Source: Rhizophagus sp. LPA8_4_AMF (lineage: Eukaryota; Glomeromycota; Glomeromycetes; Glomerales; Glomeraceae). Taken from it: 62,185 bases of DNA. The notes under the pieces were generated by a model. The model was not told the DNA's origin. It saw only the letters and a list, made by a program, of their open reading frames with translations, and searched no databases. The translations under genes were made by a program, and so were the position numbers. The DNA is taken from positions 1-62,185 of the forward strand of contig JADRCO010000054.1 in NCBI GenBank assembly GCA_021464525.1, given 5' to 3'. Positions 11,994 through 24,967 of the stretch are shown one piece after another (the stretch's first letter is position 1; each line of letters starts with the position of its first letter).

Positions 11994-13056
11994 ATTGAAT
12001 AGAGGTACTTGATCAGTATAACATCCTCAAATTTATTATTATTTAAAAATCGTTAAAATAATCAGTGATATATTGTTAGGTCGGGAAATTGGGCCTTAAT
12101 CAATACCTTAAAATACCCCAAAATTATTAATGTAAATTGATTTGACCGACTTAAAAAGCACTTCATAAAGCTAAAAAGCATCTCATAAAAACTAAAAAGT
12201 ATCCTAAAATAAACTTGTTACCTGTTTTTATTAGTATACAAAGATGTGTTGTTGTGTTGTTCCAGGTTATATATTAAATCATTGATTTATTGGCTGATAT
12301 TACGTCAATTAGCGTGATATTGTTTACAAAAAAAACTGTTATTACCCTGTGATAATCACCAAATCACATGAATTTTTTTATTTGAAAGCTCTTTTTATTA
12401 ATATATAAATAGTAGATTTATTTTCCATTATTTCCAATAATTAGTTCACAATACTATATTGTCATATATCTGGCACAATATCACAATTATACAAATATTC
12501 TGAATATCCTTCATTTTCTTTTCCTTAGTTGTTCATCTATAAGAATGAATATATAATTAATATTATTAGTAAAATTAACCTGTAGAAAGCAAGTTAAAAT
12601 AAATATTATATCTAAGTAAAGTTAGTGAAATCTATTGCTTTCAAAATTAAAATTCATTTTTTATCATAATTTACTTTAAATTGCAAAATTTTTTTTTTAA
12701 TTTGCTTTTTTTTATGTTAATTATAATAATATTTTTTTTTTTAATTCTGCAATGCATTTATAAGATTATTACATCAATAAAATTATCTAATATATATAAG
12801 TAAAATTAACTAAAGAAACTAGTGTAATATGATTATTCTATAAACCAACCGTCATTCATAAAGAATTCTATTAATGCACTGTCAGTGAAATAATTTGATT
12901 CATATAGGTAATTGTATGTGAATATAATGTTCTTAGCCAAATGGCCCTGTAATATATACCCAGAATTTTAAAGACCTGCTATGTTGTGATATTCAATTTG
13001 GTAGTTGTAGATCCTATAACCTTAGATTTCATAGTCACCTTCCTAGATTTCCAAGG
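11994..13056. other. AT-rich spacer
   Basis: No gene seen. The right part probably includes the decayed tail of the adjacent LINE. Confidence 0.45.
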
Positions 13057-14950
13057 TTAATTTATGCCTGTAATAATGGAATCTATAATCTGATCTTTAC
13101 AACGATTCATACTTAAATGAATTAACTCCTTCTTATTATTCTGCAATAAATTGCCATATTGAATTATCGAAAGATTACTTGTGGCATCTGCCATAGTGCT
13201 AGACCTTTTAAGTTGTAATGTAATATTCATACTTTTTTTTAAGTCAATCATTTTTTTACAACATGGTAACCAAATAAATTTCTGGAAGGCTTTGTGAAAG
13301 TAACAGGTAACACAGTGCAATATACCATTCGTAATCTTCTTTGAAGTTAGAGAGCGTAGTTTTATCATTTTTGTCATGATCGCGTCAGACTTGACAATTC
13401 ATTCCAATTGCGTTCTTTCAACAGTGAGAAAGCCACGTTTTTATATTTGAAAAGTTTTACTGTTAATTTGCATGGCAATTTAGAAGTAACTTTGGTAATG
13501 TATTTCTGTAATTTCATAGTAACATATTTTTCTAATTGTTTAAAACCTTCTTTTGTGCTGTTGCAAATCATTAAATGTGGAAGTATTTTGTCTTCCTGTA
13601 AACACAAAGAACATGGAACTTGATCATAAAATTTTGATTTTTTTTTCAAATTATCTATTGTAAAAAGTAGGTTACTGGAGTATTTGATAAAGTGGATTAG
13701 TTCATTGTTAGTATTAAAGCTTCTGCATACATTATGACTGATTCTCTTAATATAACACCATTTAGAGTTCCAATTATAGCTAGTTAAGCTTACCATGTAC
13801 TTAAAATAGTCCTTCTAATAATTACTATATGCCCACCAAACTTCCTTTAAAGTATTCAAAACCATTTCACAGAATTTTCTAACATTTTTATCTATTTCTA
13901 TATTATTACATTTTGGTAAAAATAATAAGAATACATTAAATCTAAATAAATATTGTAAATTTATAATTCTATTTTCATCTAAACTATCCATAATCCCTCC
14001 TGTTTTAGCTAAGTAGTCAGCCCTATCATTCTATTGGCAACTTGAATGACCTTTCACTTTATAAATATGGAATCCAGATTTTGTCTTAACTATGTCCCAT
14101 ATTACGTGAAGTAAGATAAAGTTATTTAGTTTCAGTAGCTTTCTATCCTACTGGTTATTTGGATCATCATATTTGTTATGCCGTTAATAGCTGCTTGACT
14201 ATCTGTAAAAATCATTACTTTACAATTTACTGATATTACTATTAGAACTGTTAAAATTGCTAAAATTTCCAGTTGCATAAAAGAGGGATGGTAGCAAATT
14301 CTGCATGAAAAACTGATGTCTTTGTGAGGTAAAATTCATTTTGAATCTATGACAATATTATTATATATATTCCATATGTTTATGTCTATTGACCTATTAG
14401 TGTAAATTGTAAATTCAATATTATTACTAACTTTTAGAGTGCTATATATCACCATTAATTCCTCAGTTAAAATTCATGACAAGATTATGCGATTTATCAG
14501 TGATTCTTCCAGTGGAGCAATTTTGATATTATCTAACATCAGCTTATTATTCAGTTATTGTAGAATTTTATTAATGATGTATCACTTTTTAATCAGGTTA
14601 ACTGGTGTGATAATCTAAAGTTTACAATCATCTTGCACATAAAGTAACACTTCTACTTTAATGACTGTTGCATTTCTGTAAAAGTCACATTTTATGCATG
14701 TTCTAGTATTCTCCTTTATGTTGATGCTTGAGTTAGCTGTATATTCCAGGCATTTTGAAAGAGAGTTTGATATTTCACTTTTGATTCAGTATGTAAAATA
14801 AAAAGAGGTAATCGAAGTTTTTCTTATGATCTTTCCATATTCAAAGGAATTATTATGTTTAATTAGAATCCATTCTTTATTTTTACTATCAGTGATCAGA
14901 GATGTAAGAAGGATTGATAAGGAATTTGAACTAAAATTGGTATTTAAGCA
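13057..14950 (-). pseudogene. Decayed non-LTR retrotransposon (LINE): RNase H and C-terminal region
   Basis: Reading the minus strand from about 14950 down, broken frames spell an RNase H domain. A first motif IYTNRS replaces the usual YTDGS near 14400-14375, so the catalytic Asp is changed. AEFATI follows, then IFTDSQAAINGI near 14210-14170, then NDRADYLAKTGGI near 14030-13990. An in-frame TAG at 14033-14031 comes just before NDRAD. Downstream, 13796-13374 carries a CSLC-(x7)-H-(x3)-C cluster typical of the C-terminal region of such elements, and 13377-13057 continues in a shifted frame. Frameshifts and stops make it non-functional. The reverse-transcriptase part is not seen. Confidence 0.75.
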
Positions 14951-17900
14951 TAGGGTTGGGTGAATCGATCACATGGAAAAGTCATCAATTATCAAAAATT
15001 CTATTATTTTAAAAAACTTAGGTACAGGAATTATAATAATATTAGGTAATATTATTTAATAAATTTTTATATTAAATTCTTAAACCTGAAATTAGCATTT
15101 GCAGTAATTTTTCAAAAAGTAAAAGGACAATTATAATTCTTAAAAATTTCAGATGTAATTTTTAAGTTCAAAATTATTTTGCATTTTAAATAATCCAAAT
15201 TAGAAATACATTAAATAAACTATACATATTTTTGTAATTTCATAAATTTATTATAGATGAATAGGTAAATAACTTCATATTAGAGTATATTATATAGAAG
15301 TTTGTAAAATCAATATTATTATAATTACCAAAATTTAATGTAGTTAAATAACTATATCAAAATTCTAGATTATACAAACATTTCATATTTTTTGTATTGC
15401 ATTACTAAAACAAGTAATAATGTACTTACAGTATAGATAATCATTTTCAATAAAGTTATTTTCATGTAAATCTACTACTTCTTAACTATTAAACATTGAA
15501 ATACAATTTATAATTATAAAATATTAGCTTTTTACCTACCAAGGATTATTGTTTATTGTTTAGAAAAATATAATTTTATACTGTGTTTATATATCTTACT
15601 ACATTAAAGGAATACAAGAAACAATTTATTTCATAAGTTTTATCTAAAATACTATTTATGAACTTACACTCAGTGAACAATATAGACAATTAATTTTTGA
15701 CTACAGATATCAAAAAAGAATCCTTAAGTGTATAAGAAATAATAGTTAATTAATTCAAGTTTAATCAAATTATATAAATATTGTATCACATGATAAATAC
15801 TTATAAAAAAATAATTATTTATTAATTTATTATTGTAATAAAAACTCATTACATATATAATATATTACTTGCAAAAATATAGCTATAAAAATTCATGAAG
15901 ATTATAATAAATTGCAATCTGATCTTTTTATATATATTGATGATAATCTTTAATTCTGTCTTATCACAAAGGTATATTTTTGAAGCATAATGAAATCTGA
16001 TCAATTTGTTCAATTTTTTTTATAAAAATATTCTAAATAAAGGCAATAAAATAACAGAATACTTTTTTCTTAACTCTTAAACTAATTCAGAATGTCAAAT
16101 TAAAAATGATTTCTTCATAAATTTTAAAAATAATATATATCCTTATTTTTTGTACAATTATTTTTTAAAAGTCATATGGATTTTCAATTGAAAATCAAAA
16201 CTAGTATAAATTAATAATTTCAATATACTTAAATTCTGATTTGCAAAATTTATAAAAGCTTTAGCCTGATCTTCCTAACCTTTATAATACTAGTATTGGA
16301 AATTATTAAGAAACTGTATAATGAGGTAATATAAGCATTTTATAATTTACAATAAAGATGTTATATCATAACTTATGATCATATGAAAGTTTAGCTTACT
16401 TGACAAAGTTGTTATATGACTAAATATATCTACTGTCAAATTTTTTCAAATGGATTTACATTGTTCAGCTTCATCAAACAAATATAAATAAGAATTTATA
16501 AATATAAGTTTATATTTATAGCAATTATATTTTCAATTAATTAATTTAATTAAGTATAATAATACAACTACAAATCTTTCATTTAAAAAATTACTAGATT
16601 TTCACATTTTTATGGAAATGCAGATTACTAATTTTCTTTGTAAGAACTTTAGTATACATGCTGCTAAAATTAATTTGGGATACCATAATTATAGTAAATT
16701 AATTTGGGATTTGGGATTTGGCACTATAGTAATTTTGTATTTGGGATTTTGTATTTGAATTTTGGCAACATGTATAAACTTTAGGATTAGTATTTATTTA
16801 CAAATTTGCTATTTATTACCGACTGTATCATGTGATATAGTGGTTAATCACGTGTTCATATGATTTTCAATTTTGTTATCTGATTTTCTTTATCCAACTA
16901 GTACTTTGCACATCCATGAATATTATGTCCCCTACCCCAAGCAATAACTGTGACGGGGATACTGGTGTATGCTACGCTCAACTACTCATTAGGTGACAAA
17001 TAGTTATCCATTATCCTAGAAGTGGAAGGATATCATTTGGGTTATTACATAGCTAAAGTACAGACTCGAAATATAGGATTCAATCGGTTTTTTATATTCT
17101 GGGCATTGAATTATAAAACTACATCCAAGCAAACGATTGAAATCCGGAAAAAAAATTTTCATGATATTGAAATATATATTTATCTTACAATTGTGAACTT
17201 TCGAATTTTCGAATCAAAAAAAAAATACTAATAAAGTTAAGTCTTTGAAACTTTTTTTCACACGTTTAAGATAATTATGCACATCTTATTTACTAAAGTT
17301 TCTTAATATGAATAAAGATAATTCCATTACGGCGAAGCATTTACAAAATAAGTATTCAAAGGAGTATCATATTTAAATTTTGATTACAAATCAAAAAAAC
17401 GAAAACCGGATAAATTGATTGTATGGACTGTGGAAAGCATATGTTGTGTTTAGAGTATTAGGAGTTTATAAACAATGTTTATGTCGTTAGAAAATTAAGA
17501 TATTGCATATTTCGTTGTTTAAATTTTAATTTCTCGACAAATGCTATTCTAACACGTGACGTAAAACAATGATTACCTTTTTAAACGTATATATGACATA
17601 AAATTTTTCACGCCCATATATGTACTACAGCGTTACTCCGATTGTTGATAAAAATGCAGGAACATGGCCGAACTATAATAGTATATTAAGTGACATTATT
17701 ACATATGAAATTTGTCAAAACTTAGTCAACAAAACAACTGCTTTATATAAAATTTAATGATCGAGCCTTTTTTGCTTTTTAATATTTTCACTTTCCTCGA
17801 TTTTTATTTTCCCCTTTGCTTTTTTATATAAGAGGGAAGAAAATCTACCCTATTTCTTTTTTTTTTAATTTGTGATCCTGTTGATTACCCTGGTGGTTGA

Positions 17901-18087
17901 TCATGTTCTAAGGAAAAGAAATAAAAAAAAAAAAATTATAAAAAAGTTTCCACCCCTTATAAATTACGCCTCACTCCTTTAATCTGCCACCTTTTTTTTT
18001 CTTCTTTTTTATAAATATTTCTTTTACCTGAGTACAAACCACCGTAATAAACACACTAAAAGGTAAAAACAATAGGATCATAAATTA
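14951..18087. other. Long AT-rich region without genes
   Basis: I see no supported gene. The stretch 15000-16700 is extremely AT-rich with almost no GC. Around 16680-16760, phrases of the type TTTGGGATTTGGGATTTGG are repeated. 17760-18087 is the presumed promoter and 5' leader of the DUF3712 gene, with C/T-rich patches at 17960-18030. The open frame at 17022-17231 looks spurious. Confidence 0.5.
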
Positions 18088-20886
18088 ATGTCTTTGGAAC
18101 AACCTCATCCCAAAATTGGTACAAATAATACAAATAATACAAATAATGGCGTTGAACGTCATTCACCTCCCCTTCTAAATAAATCAAATATAGACGATGA
18201 TGAGAAATATCGTGGATTAGCTTATAGCTCTGACAAGATTTCACCTTCATACCAAAACGATTTATCTCCTCCCACTAACAATAACCCATATCCATATATA
18301 TATAAAAATAATAATACAAGTAGTACAAGTCAAAGTAGCCAAGATAGTGCAAAAAGTAACGATAATTTATTCCCTGATTTCAATTCTCTTCCATCCCCTC
18401 CAAAGAATTATCATACATATCCACAAACAACCGAGCTACATCCATCACGTGATTTGGATTCTGAGGAAATAAATAGGAACCCCGCTGAACCAGCAAAAAA
18501 AGGATTCTTTCGTAATAAGAAGAAAGCTTACTGCTGTATTTGTTGCGGTCTTATAATCCTTATTATTATAATAATGATTCCAATAACGCTTAAAGTGATA
18601 GCTCCTGCTATAGCGCAGGGAGCCGTGACAGGAAGTAAATTGTCTTTTTCTAGTGCGTAAGTATAGTAAAAAAAAAGAATATATATATATATAATCATTT
18701 TTTTTTCGTATATAATAAAATAATGAACGTATATTATCTTCTTTAGAAAACTTACTCAATTATCAGAAGATGATTTTATGATGAGTGTATCAGGAGAAGT
18801 AACGGGTACTGGTCCTCTTAAAGCTACGATTCAAGTACCTGATGGTGTTAAAGTTTCATGGAACCAATTAGTAATTGGGCAATTACCTTTGGATACTATA
18901 ACCGCTCAACCTTTTACTGGTGCTAAAATTGAATCATCCCAGAAATTCAAAGTCTTAAATAAAACTGCTTTTGCCGAATTTAATAAATTTATGTTGAAAG
19001 AACGTGAATTTACGTGGCATCTGGAAGGAATAGCTTCAGTCGAAGCTGCAGGACTCAATCTTCAAGGAATTGTATTATCAAAAGACGTTACGATGGGAGG
19101 TAATATTATTAAGAAATTTTATTAAAAAAGTTATTGATTTTTTTTATTTATTTCAATAAGAGTCTCATTAAAAAAAATATTTTATTTAATTTATGATCTT
19201 ATAGGCATGCAAAATTTCCCATCAGTAAAAATAGATAGTTTTAATGCTCCAGCAGAACACCCTGATGGTGGAATTGAAATTGAGATCAATTCAACATTGG
19301 GAAATCCTTCCCCAATTAATGTTGAATTGGGAGATTTAGTTTTTGATGTTGAATACCTTGGTCATATTGTAGGTGAAGTTGGCGCAACAGGAGTTACATT
19401 GGTATCTGGTGATAATAAACTTGACCTTAAAGGTCGTTTAATTCCTCAAAATAGCACTGAAGCATTAGCAGCGGTTGGAGATTTGTTCTCTAAATTTATT
19501 ACTGGACAAAATGCGACAACTAGCGTGATAGCAAAATCAGTTAGACCAAATAACGAAAGTGCACCAATAAGTTGGCTCCAATCTGCTTTTGTAGGGACTA
19601 AATTATCAGTTGTATTACAAGGCGGAAAAGATTTGAAAATTATTAGTAGCGTTGATATTAATGCACTGGATTTACAATTCAACAATGAGAATCCATATAC
19701 TCCTATGGCAAGTTCTTCTTCGCTCACAGCAGGGTTCAGCATTCCATTTGGATTCCCGTTGGAAATGAAACAAATTTCTCAACAAATCACAATGTTTGAC
19801 GGTGATAAGGAATTAGCGAGTTTAGGTTCACCATTCACTGCCGCAACAGGAGATTCAAAATCTGGGAAAATTGAGACTAGCTTCGCCCCTACACCTTTCA
19901 AAGTCGCTAAAGGATCTGAAGAATTATTTGATGATTTCAGTAAAAGATTGACATTAGAAAAGAGTGTTTCACTTAAAATGAAAGGTGTTGCAAATTCTAT
20001 CGCGAAAACTCCTGTTGGTGAGGTAGAAATTCAAGGAATCGAATTTGAAGTGCAAACCACATTGCCAGGTATTCAAGGGTTAAAAACGAAACCTGCTGTG
20101 GTCAATTCTCTTGTTGTTACAGGTGGAACCGCGGAAAATATGTTAATCAAATTATCAGTTACATTATTTAACCCATCAAATGTTAAGATTTCAATGGGTG
20201 ATGTTATATTTGATTTACTATTTCAAGATCAACCCATGGGTAAAGTAATAATGGAAAATTTCGTATTGGATCGTGGTGAAAACAATGTAAATGTTATTGC
20301 ACAATTTGGGCCAAAAGGTGATGAAGCTAATAAAGCTGGTCGTGAATTACTTGATAATTTCATCATTGGAAAATCGAATACGGTTGGAATTAAAGGATCC
20401 ACTCAATCAACTCCTATTGCTCCATTACAAAAGGCATTAGCTGCTTTGGAATTAACGACTACAATGCCTGGACTGAAATCTCCGAAACCTATAATAGGAC
20501 AAGCAAGATTTGCCATTGGATTAAATACAATATTTGATTCAAAAGGAACTGCTTCAATTGATGCATTTAATCCATTCGATACTACTATTAAATTCTTAAA
20601 AATTAAATCAAACATACAAGTAAAAAATGATGAAATTGGCAATATTGATCAAGATTTAAGTGCGGATCCTATCATTATTCCATCTGGAAAAACTATTACG
20701 ACTAAAGATTTTGATTTAAATTTAAAGATTAGTGGAGCTGCTATTAAGAGTCTATTTGATTCTTTGGCGGGAAATTTGAAAACTAATATTGCCGCCACTA
20801 TTGGAGTTGCTATTGGAGATTTTGTGACCGAAATTGATTATAGTCAAAATGATGTACCAACTAGTTTGGGGAAGGGTGCACAATAA
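18088..20886 (+). CDS. DUF3712 (Tag1-like) membrane protein
   Basis: Three exons (18088-18656, 18747-19099, 19205-20886) give 867 aa. The introns are 90 nt (GTAAGT...TTTAG) and 105 nt (GTAATA...ATAG), and all phases match. Residues 1-147 are hydrophilic and N/S/P-rich, with a basic patch GFFRNKKK just before a single membrane helix (about 149-173: YCCICCGLIILIIIIMIPITL). The rest is a long lumenal or outer part made of repeated beta-sandwich-like units, with VEIQGIEFEV, NPSPINVELGDLVFDV and NPSNVKISMGDVIFDLLF as related phrases. This architecture is that of fungal DUF3712 proteins, which include yeast Tag1, a vacuolar membrane protein linked to the end of autophagy. Vacuolar location is inferred from the family. 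The sequence is intact. It is convergent with the copper protein gene at 22594-24967. Confidence 0.8.
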
Positions 20887-22593
20887 TTATAATATTATAT
20901 ATATACATATAAACAAACAACTTTTTTTTTCTTTACTGATAATGTAATATAAAATGTAATTTAAAAATTTTTCTGTTAGTTAGTAATAATACTAAAATAC
21001 AAGAAGAATAAAATATTTAATTCACTAATGCCAAAATAAAAAGAATTGTAGAATATTAATTTTGAAGAAAAGATTATCACATGAGTTCAAAGCTTTTTAA
21101 TCACATATAACCATTTTACGCATCACAAGGGTGGGACCTCACCCTCTTTTGTTGTATGATATGGATATACTCTTTTGGTAATTTTTTTCCAAATTGAGAA
21201 ACGGAAAGAGTGAGGTAAATTATACTAGATCATCAGATTGATGGTAAATTTAGACAAACCTCGAACAAATCCAAAAATGATCTTTTGTGTTGGCCCAAGT
21301 CACAACTTTTCTTAAAACCTTAGTCCAATCATGCTCAGTTATCTTCCATGAAGCAGCTTACTTTGTTGCGTCCAAACAACCTTCTTGTCTTGTTTCACAT
21401 TCGCTTTATAATCATATAACAAAGGCATTGACTATCGGACAAAAAGAACTAGAAGCTTTTATTAATTAGAAAATAGAAATAACTTGCTTATCATTGAAGG
21501 GATGGCCGAGATTTTCGTCCTAACGTGTGTAATTCATCCAGATAAAAATATCATCCAATAGGCGTTTGCGGTTGCATACTTTTGGTTTATACCCTCAAAA
21601 ACGTGATAAATTCCAAAATTACAGTTTCAGCGAGCGTAAGTATATAATTTGGCAGAGTGCCTGCCTTTCTAAAGTAAAAAAAGCGAGCGTAGGTATAAAT
21701 CAGCATCTATATATTTTTATCACGATAAAATAACCCATGGTGAATTTTTTTGATAAAGGCTGTATAGAAATGGCAATTTACTACCTAATAGGTGTCTGCT
21801 TTCTTTATAGGGCTGTAGTTTATAAAGTCCTGGGATGAATGGGGTCAATGGTAATGCACTTTGGATGTGAATCGGGATTGTCATCAAGGTATGAAAAAAA
21901 AAATTTGGTGTCTATCAAATTGACTGCAAAGAATTCACGCAATTATTTATTAATTGACTTTCAGATAAAGCCTCAAGATAGATTTGGTTACGCAAAGAAT
22001 GATACTCCATCGAGGTTTTCCCGGATTTATTTTCGGGTTTTCGCGATTTTGTGACACCTTTCGATGAATCGTCGATCTAACAAACAATTTTGCCGGTTTT
22101 TTTTCGTAATTACGTTTATTCTTTTATAGGAAATAATCTAAATTTTGTTGATCTTGTTTTTTCTCCGATATCAAAAAAAAGCACGTTTTTAAATTTATTA
22201 AATTTATTTGTTTCTATAATTTCAATAACAATGGTAATATAATGTAGTAGAACTTGTGATTTTTGTGCTGTGAATAGTTTATTTTTTTTTTGTTATATTT
22301 TTTACGTTCAAAATACGACACATATTGAACAATTCTTCTTATTCTCTCTTTTTAAATATATTGTACAATTGATTTTTTTGAATAGTTTTCCCACACAAAA
22401 AAAAGAAAGGAATTTAAAAAAATTCTTTGAAGCACCAATAATAATTTAAGTATATACTATATACAAATCAAGGAATGGATATAAACTTTGTTTCTTTTTG
22501 TTTCAAAATTATAATACATTTAATATAAAAAAAAATGATAACATATAAATATGAATAATAAATAAATATAAATATATTATTATATATTTATAT
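20887..22593. other. Intergenic region between convergent genes
   Basis: Contains the 3' flanks of two convergent genes. The middle part (about 21040-22080) has a more balanced base composition than its surroundings and short open frames (21287-21469, 21839-22054). None shows domain features, so this could be an old repeat. Confidence 0.45.
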
Positions 22594-24967
22594 TTATACT
22601 TCAGGGAAATCCTCAACCCATTTAATTGTAATATCAGTATGAGCAACATTTTTCATGCCTTGAAAAGTTTTATAAAAAGAACCATCTTTAAAAGGTCTAT
22701 CAAAAGGATAACCAAAAGGTTTGATATCAGGAATTTTATCCGTCCATTTTTCACCCCCGCATAATAATGTGCTACCACATTGTGTATCAGTTCTTACTAA
22801 ATCATTCGTACCATCGGAAACATAAACGAAAAGTTTAAATGTTGATCCTTTTTTACTTCCACGTGGTATAATTAAATTATAAGGCCATCCACAATCACAG
22901 AATAATTTTTCCGCGACTTGAGCAAAATTAAGTTGATCTAATTTTTCTTTTTGCCATGGTGTGATTGCTGTTTCATCCATTTGTTTTGTCGTTTTTTGTG
23001 CTGGCTTACGAATTACCACCGCATGATCACATCTTTGAGAAACGACAGTTTTTTCATAAGGTCCTAAAGTTCTCTTGAATTTATCAATTTCAATCCAATA
23101 AGCATGTTTATCTATCAAATCAATTGGTGCAATCCAAATACGGAACGTTAATGTCACAGGCTACAAAAGGTAAATTAATTAATTAATCGATCAAAAAAGA
23201 AAAAAATTGAATGAAATAAAACATAACTTCATTTTATTTATAACTTACTTTTGGTGAATCATTCTGAGCACGAATAAACCATATCCAATCCCTTGGATAT
23301 AAATATTGAATTTTTTCATGATCTTGACCATCTTCCAACCAGACGTAATCTCGGATCTTCATTTTAGTTTGTAATGTTTTCGTGACCACGGGATGATTAG
23401 AAAGATCTTTATCAAAATATTTACCACCAAATTTCTCATTCGCGTATTTAACCCACGTATCATTCACTCCACTCTTATCAACTTCAAGTAATATATCAGT
23501 AAATGAAAGAATTATATCTTTTTCTCTGATGGTTACCGGTGGTATATCATTACTAAAATTACGAGGTCCTAAAAAATTCTGCCACTTGACATAAATGTTA
23601 TCAATATGACGATGCCATCTCCAAAATAATGGATCACGCGTCCCGGCACGAGCGCCGACAAGAACACTTGGTGCGGCTATTAGATTAATCATTTTAAATA
23701 AAATTTATTTATTTTTATTTATTTTTTTTTTATTGTTTTTTTTTTGAATTTTTCTATGAAAAGGACTTACCTTGTAATGTATAAGGATGCATAATATAAC
23801 CAAGCATGTTGTGACCAATATTATGTAAGACGACTTCGATATCACCGCCCAAGCTTGTTGCTTCATTGTCAGTTAAGTTTAATTTAAGTGGATGCACCTC
23901 ATCTGTTTTACCGTCAATCCATATTTCGATTTCGTCCAATATATGTGTTAAATCTTTAACGGCGAATACAGTTTCGGTGTTATCATCACCCATTGTAACT
24001 ATAATATCATAATTTTTTTTTAAAAAAAAGAAAAAATTCCAATAAATTTACTAGAATTTAAATTTAAAAGAATTTACCAATATCGCGAAAGACCTGATTA
24101 GGAGGACGAGCAGGGAAAGGAACCCGTACACCATCCGGTCGTCCATCAGCAGACTGTGATAAGAATGGAGGGGGGTAGAAAGCTTCAGGTATCGGATGAA
24201 CGTAATCAATCAATGGATCGACGAGCGGCATTCCAAGACACCAACGATTCGCATCATATCTAACAAAAGTTAAATTTAGTTTCACAATTTTAAAGAAAAG
24301 TTTTTTTTATTTAGAAAATTACCTGGCCAACATGTGTCTGTGCATATAAATAAAATTTTCTCCTTCTCTATCTTTTGCAGTCCCATTATATTCTCCGGAA
24401 GGCATAACTATGTGCCAATGTTCATGATGTTGATTTAATACTGGGTCATTACGCCACCAAAACATTTTATCTTTAGCAGGATCATAAATATTTTTATCAG
24501 GCCATCCGTCAGCCATTATTTTTACTTGTGGTGGATCTTTGAATAATTCTTTATAGTTGGGTTTCTTTCTCTTTTCCTCCTCTATTTTAGTTGTCGTTGT
24601 TGTTGTTGTTTCCCTTTTTTCTACAAAATTCTCTTTTTTAAATTGCACAATTCCATAATGATTTAATTCTTCTTGAAATGCTGATCTCTTTTGAAATGAG
24701 GTCCGTTTCGTCCATGGAGATTGTAACCTTTTCTCAAAAATGTTATGATTATTCTCTTTAAAATGTCTTATACATAGCTGCGATTAAAAAAAAAGGTCGA
24801 TTTTGTCACATTATATCACGTGAGTATAGCCTTCAATTCATTCCGAAAAATAAAAATATCATCATCATCATCATCATCATCAAATCTGTTTTGACACTTA
24901 CCGGAGAAAGTTCAGCAATATGATTGCTACTACGGACTTGGTTATGACAATAATTAGAAACTGTCAT
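22594..24967 (-). CDS. Arthropod-type hemocyanin / prophenoloxidase-like copper protein
   Basis: Six exons (24967-24902, 24777-24323, 24259-24078, 23998-23771, 23676-23249, 23160-22594) join in phase to 641 aa, close to the 650-700 aa of arthropod prophenoloxidases. Copper site A: HHEHWH (ligands H140, H144) and YMHRHMLARYD (H168). Copper site B: HNIGH (H293, H297) and RDPLFWRWHRHID (H332). The C-terminal beta domain is also present: CDCGWPYNLIIPRG, then CGG before a segment ending FGYPFDRPF, as in hemocyanin C-domains. Expected activity is o-diphenol or monophenol oxidation (type-3 dicopper), perhaps in melanin or cross-linking chemistry; oxygen transport is unlikely. There is no signal peptide, in line with arthropod prophenoloxidases. 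Residues about 78-95 are a Thr run followed by a charged stretch. The match is to the arthropod-type fold, not the common fungal tyrosinase. Intact as read. Confidence 0.88.
24843..24882. repeat. ATC microsatellite in intron 1 of the copper protein gene
   Basis: A run of (ATC)n at about 24859-24881 lies within the first intron (24901-24778) of the hemocyanin-like gene. Confidence 0.7.

Noticed and set aside
17022-17231. 69-codon plus-strand frame as a gene
   Set aside because: No recognisable domain or flanking exon signals; the end is poly-Lys from an A-run.
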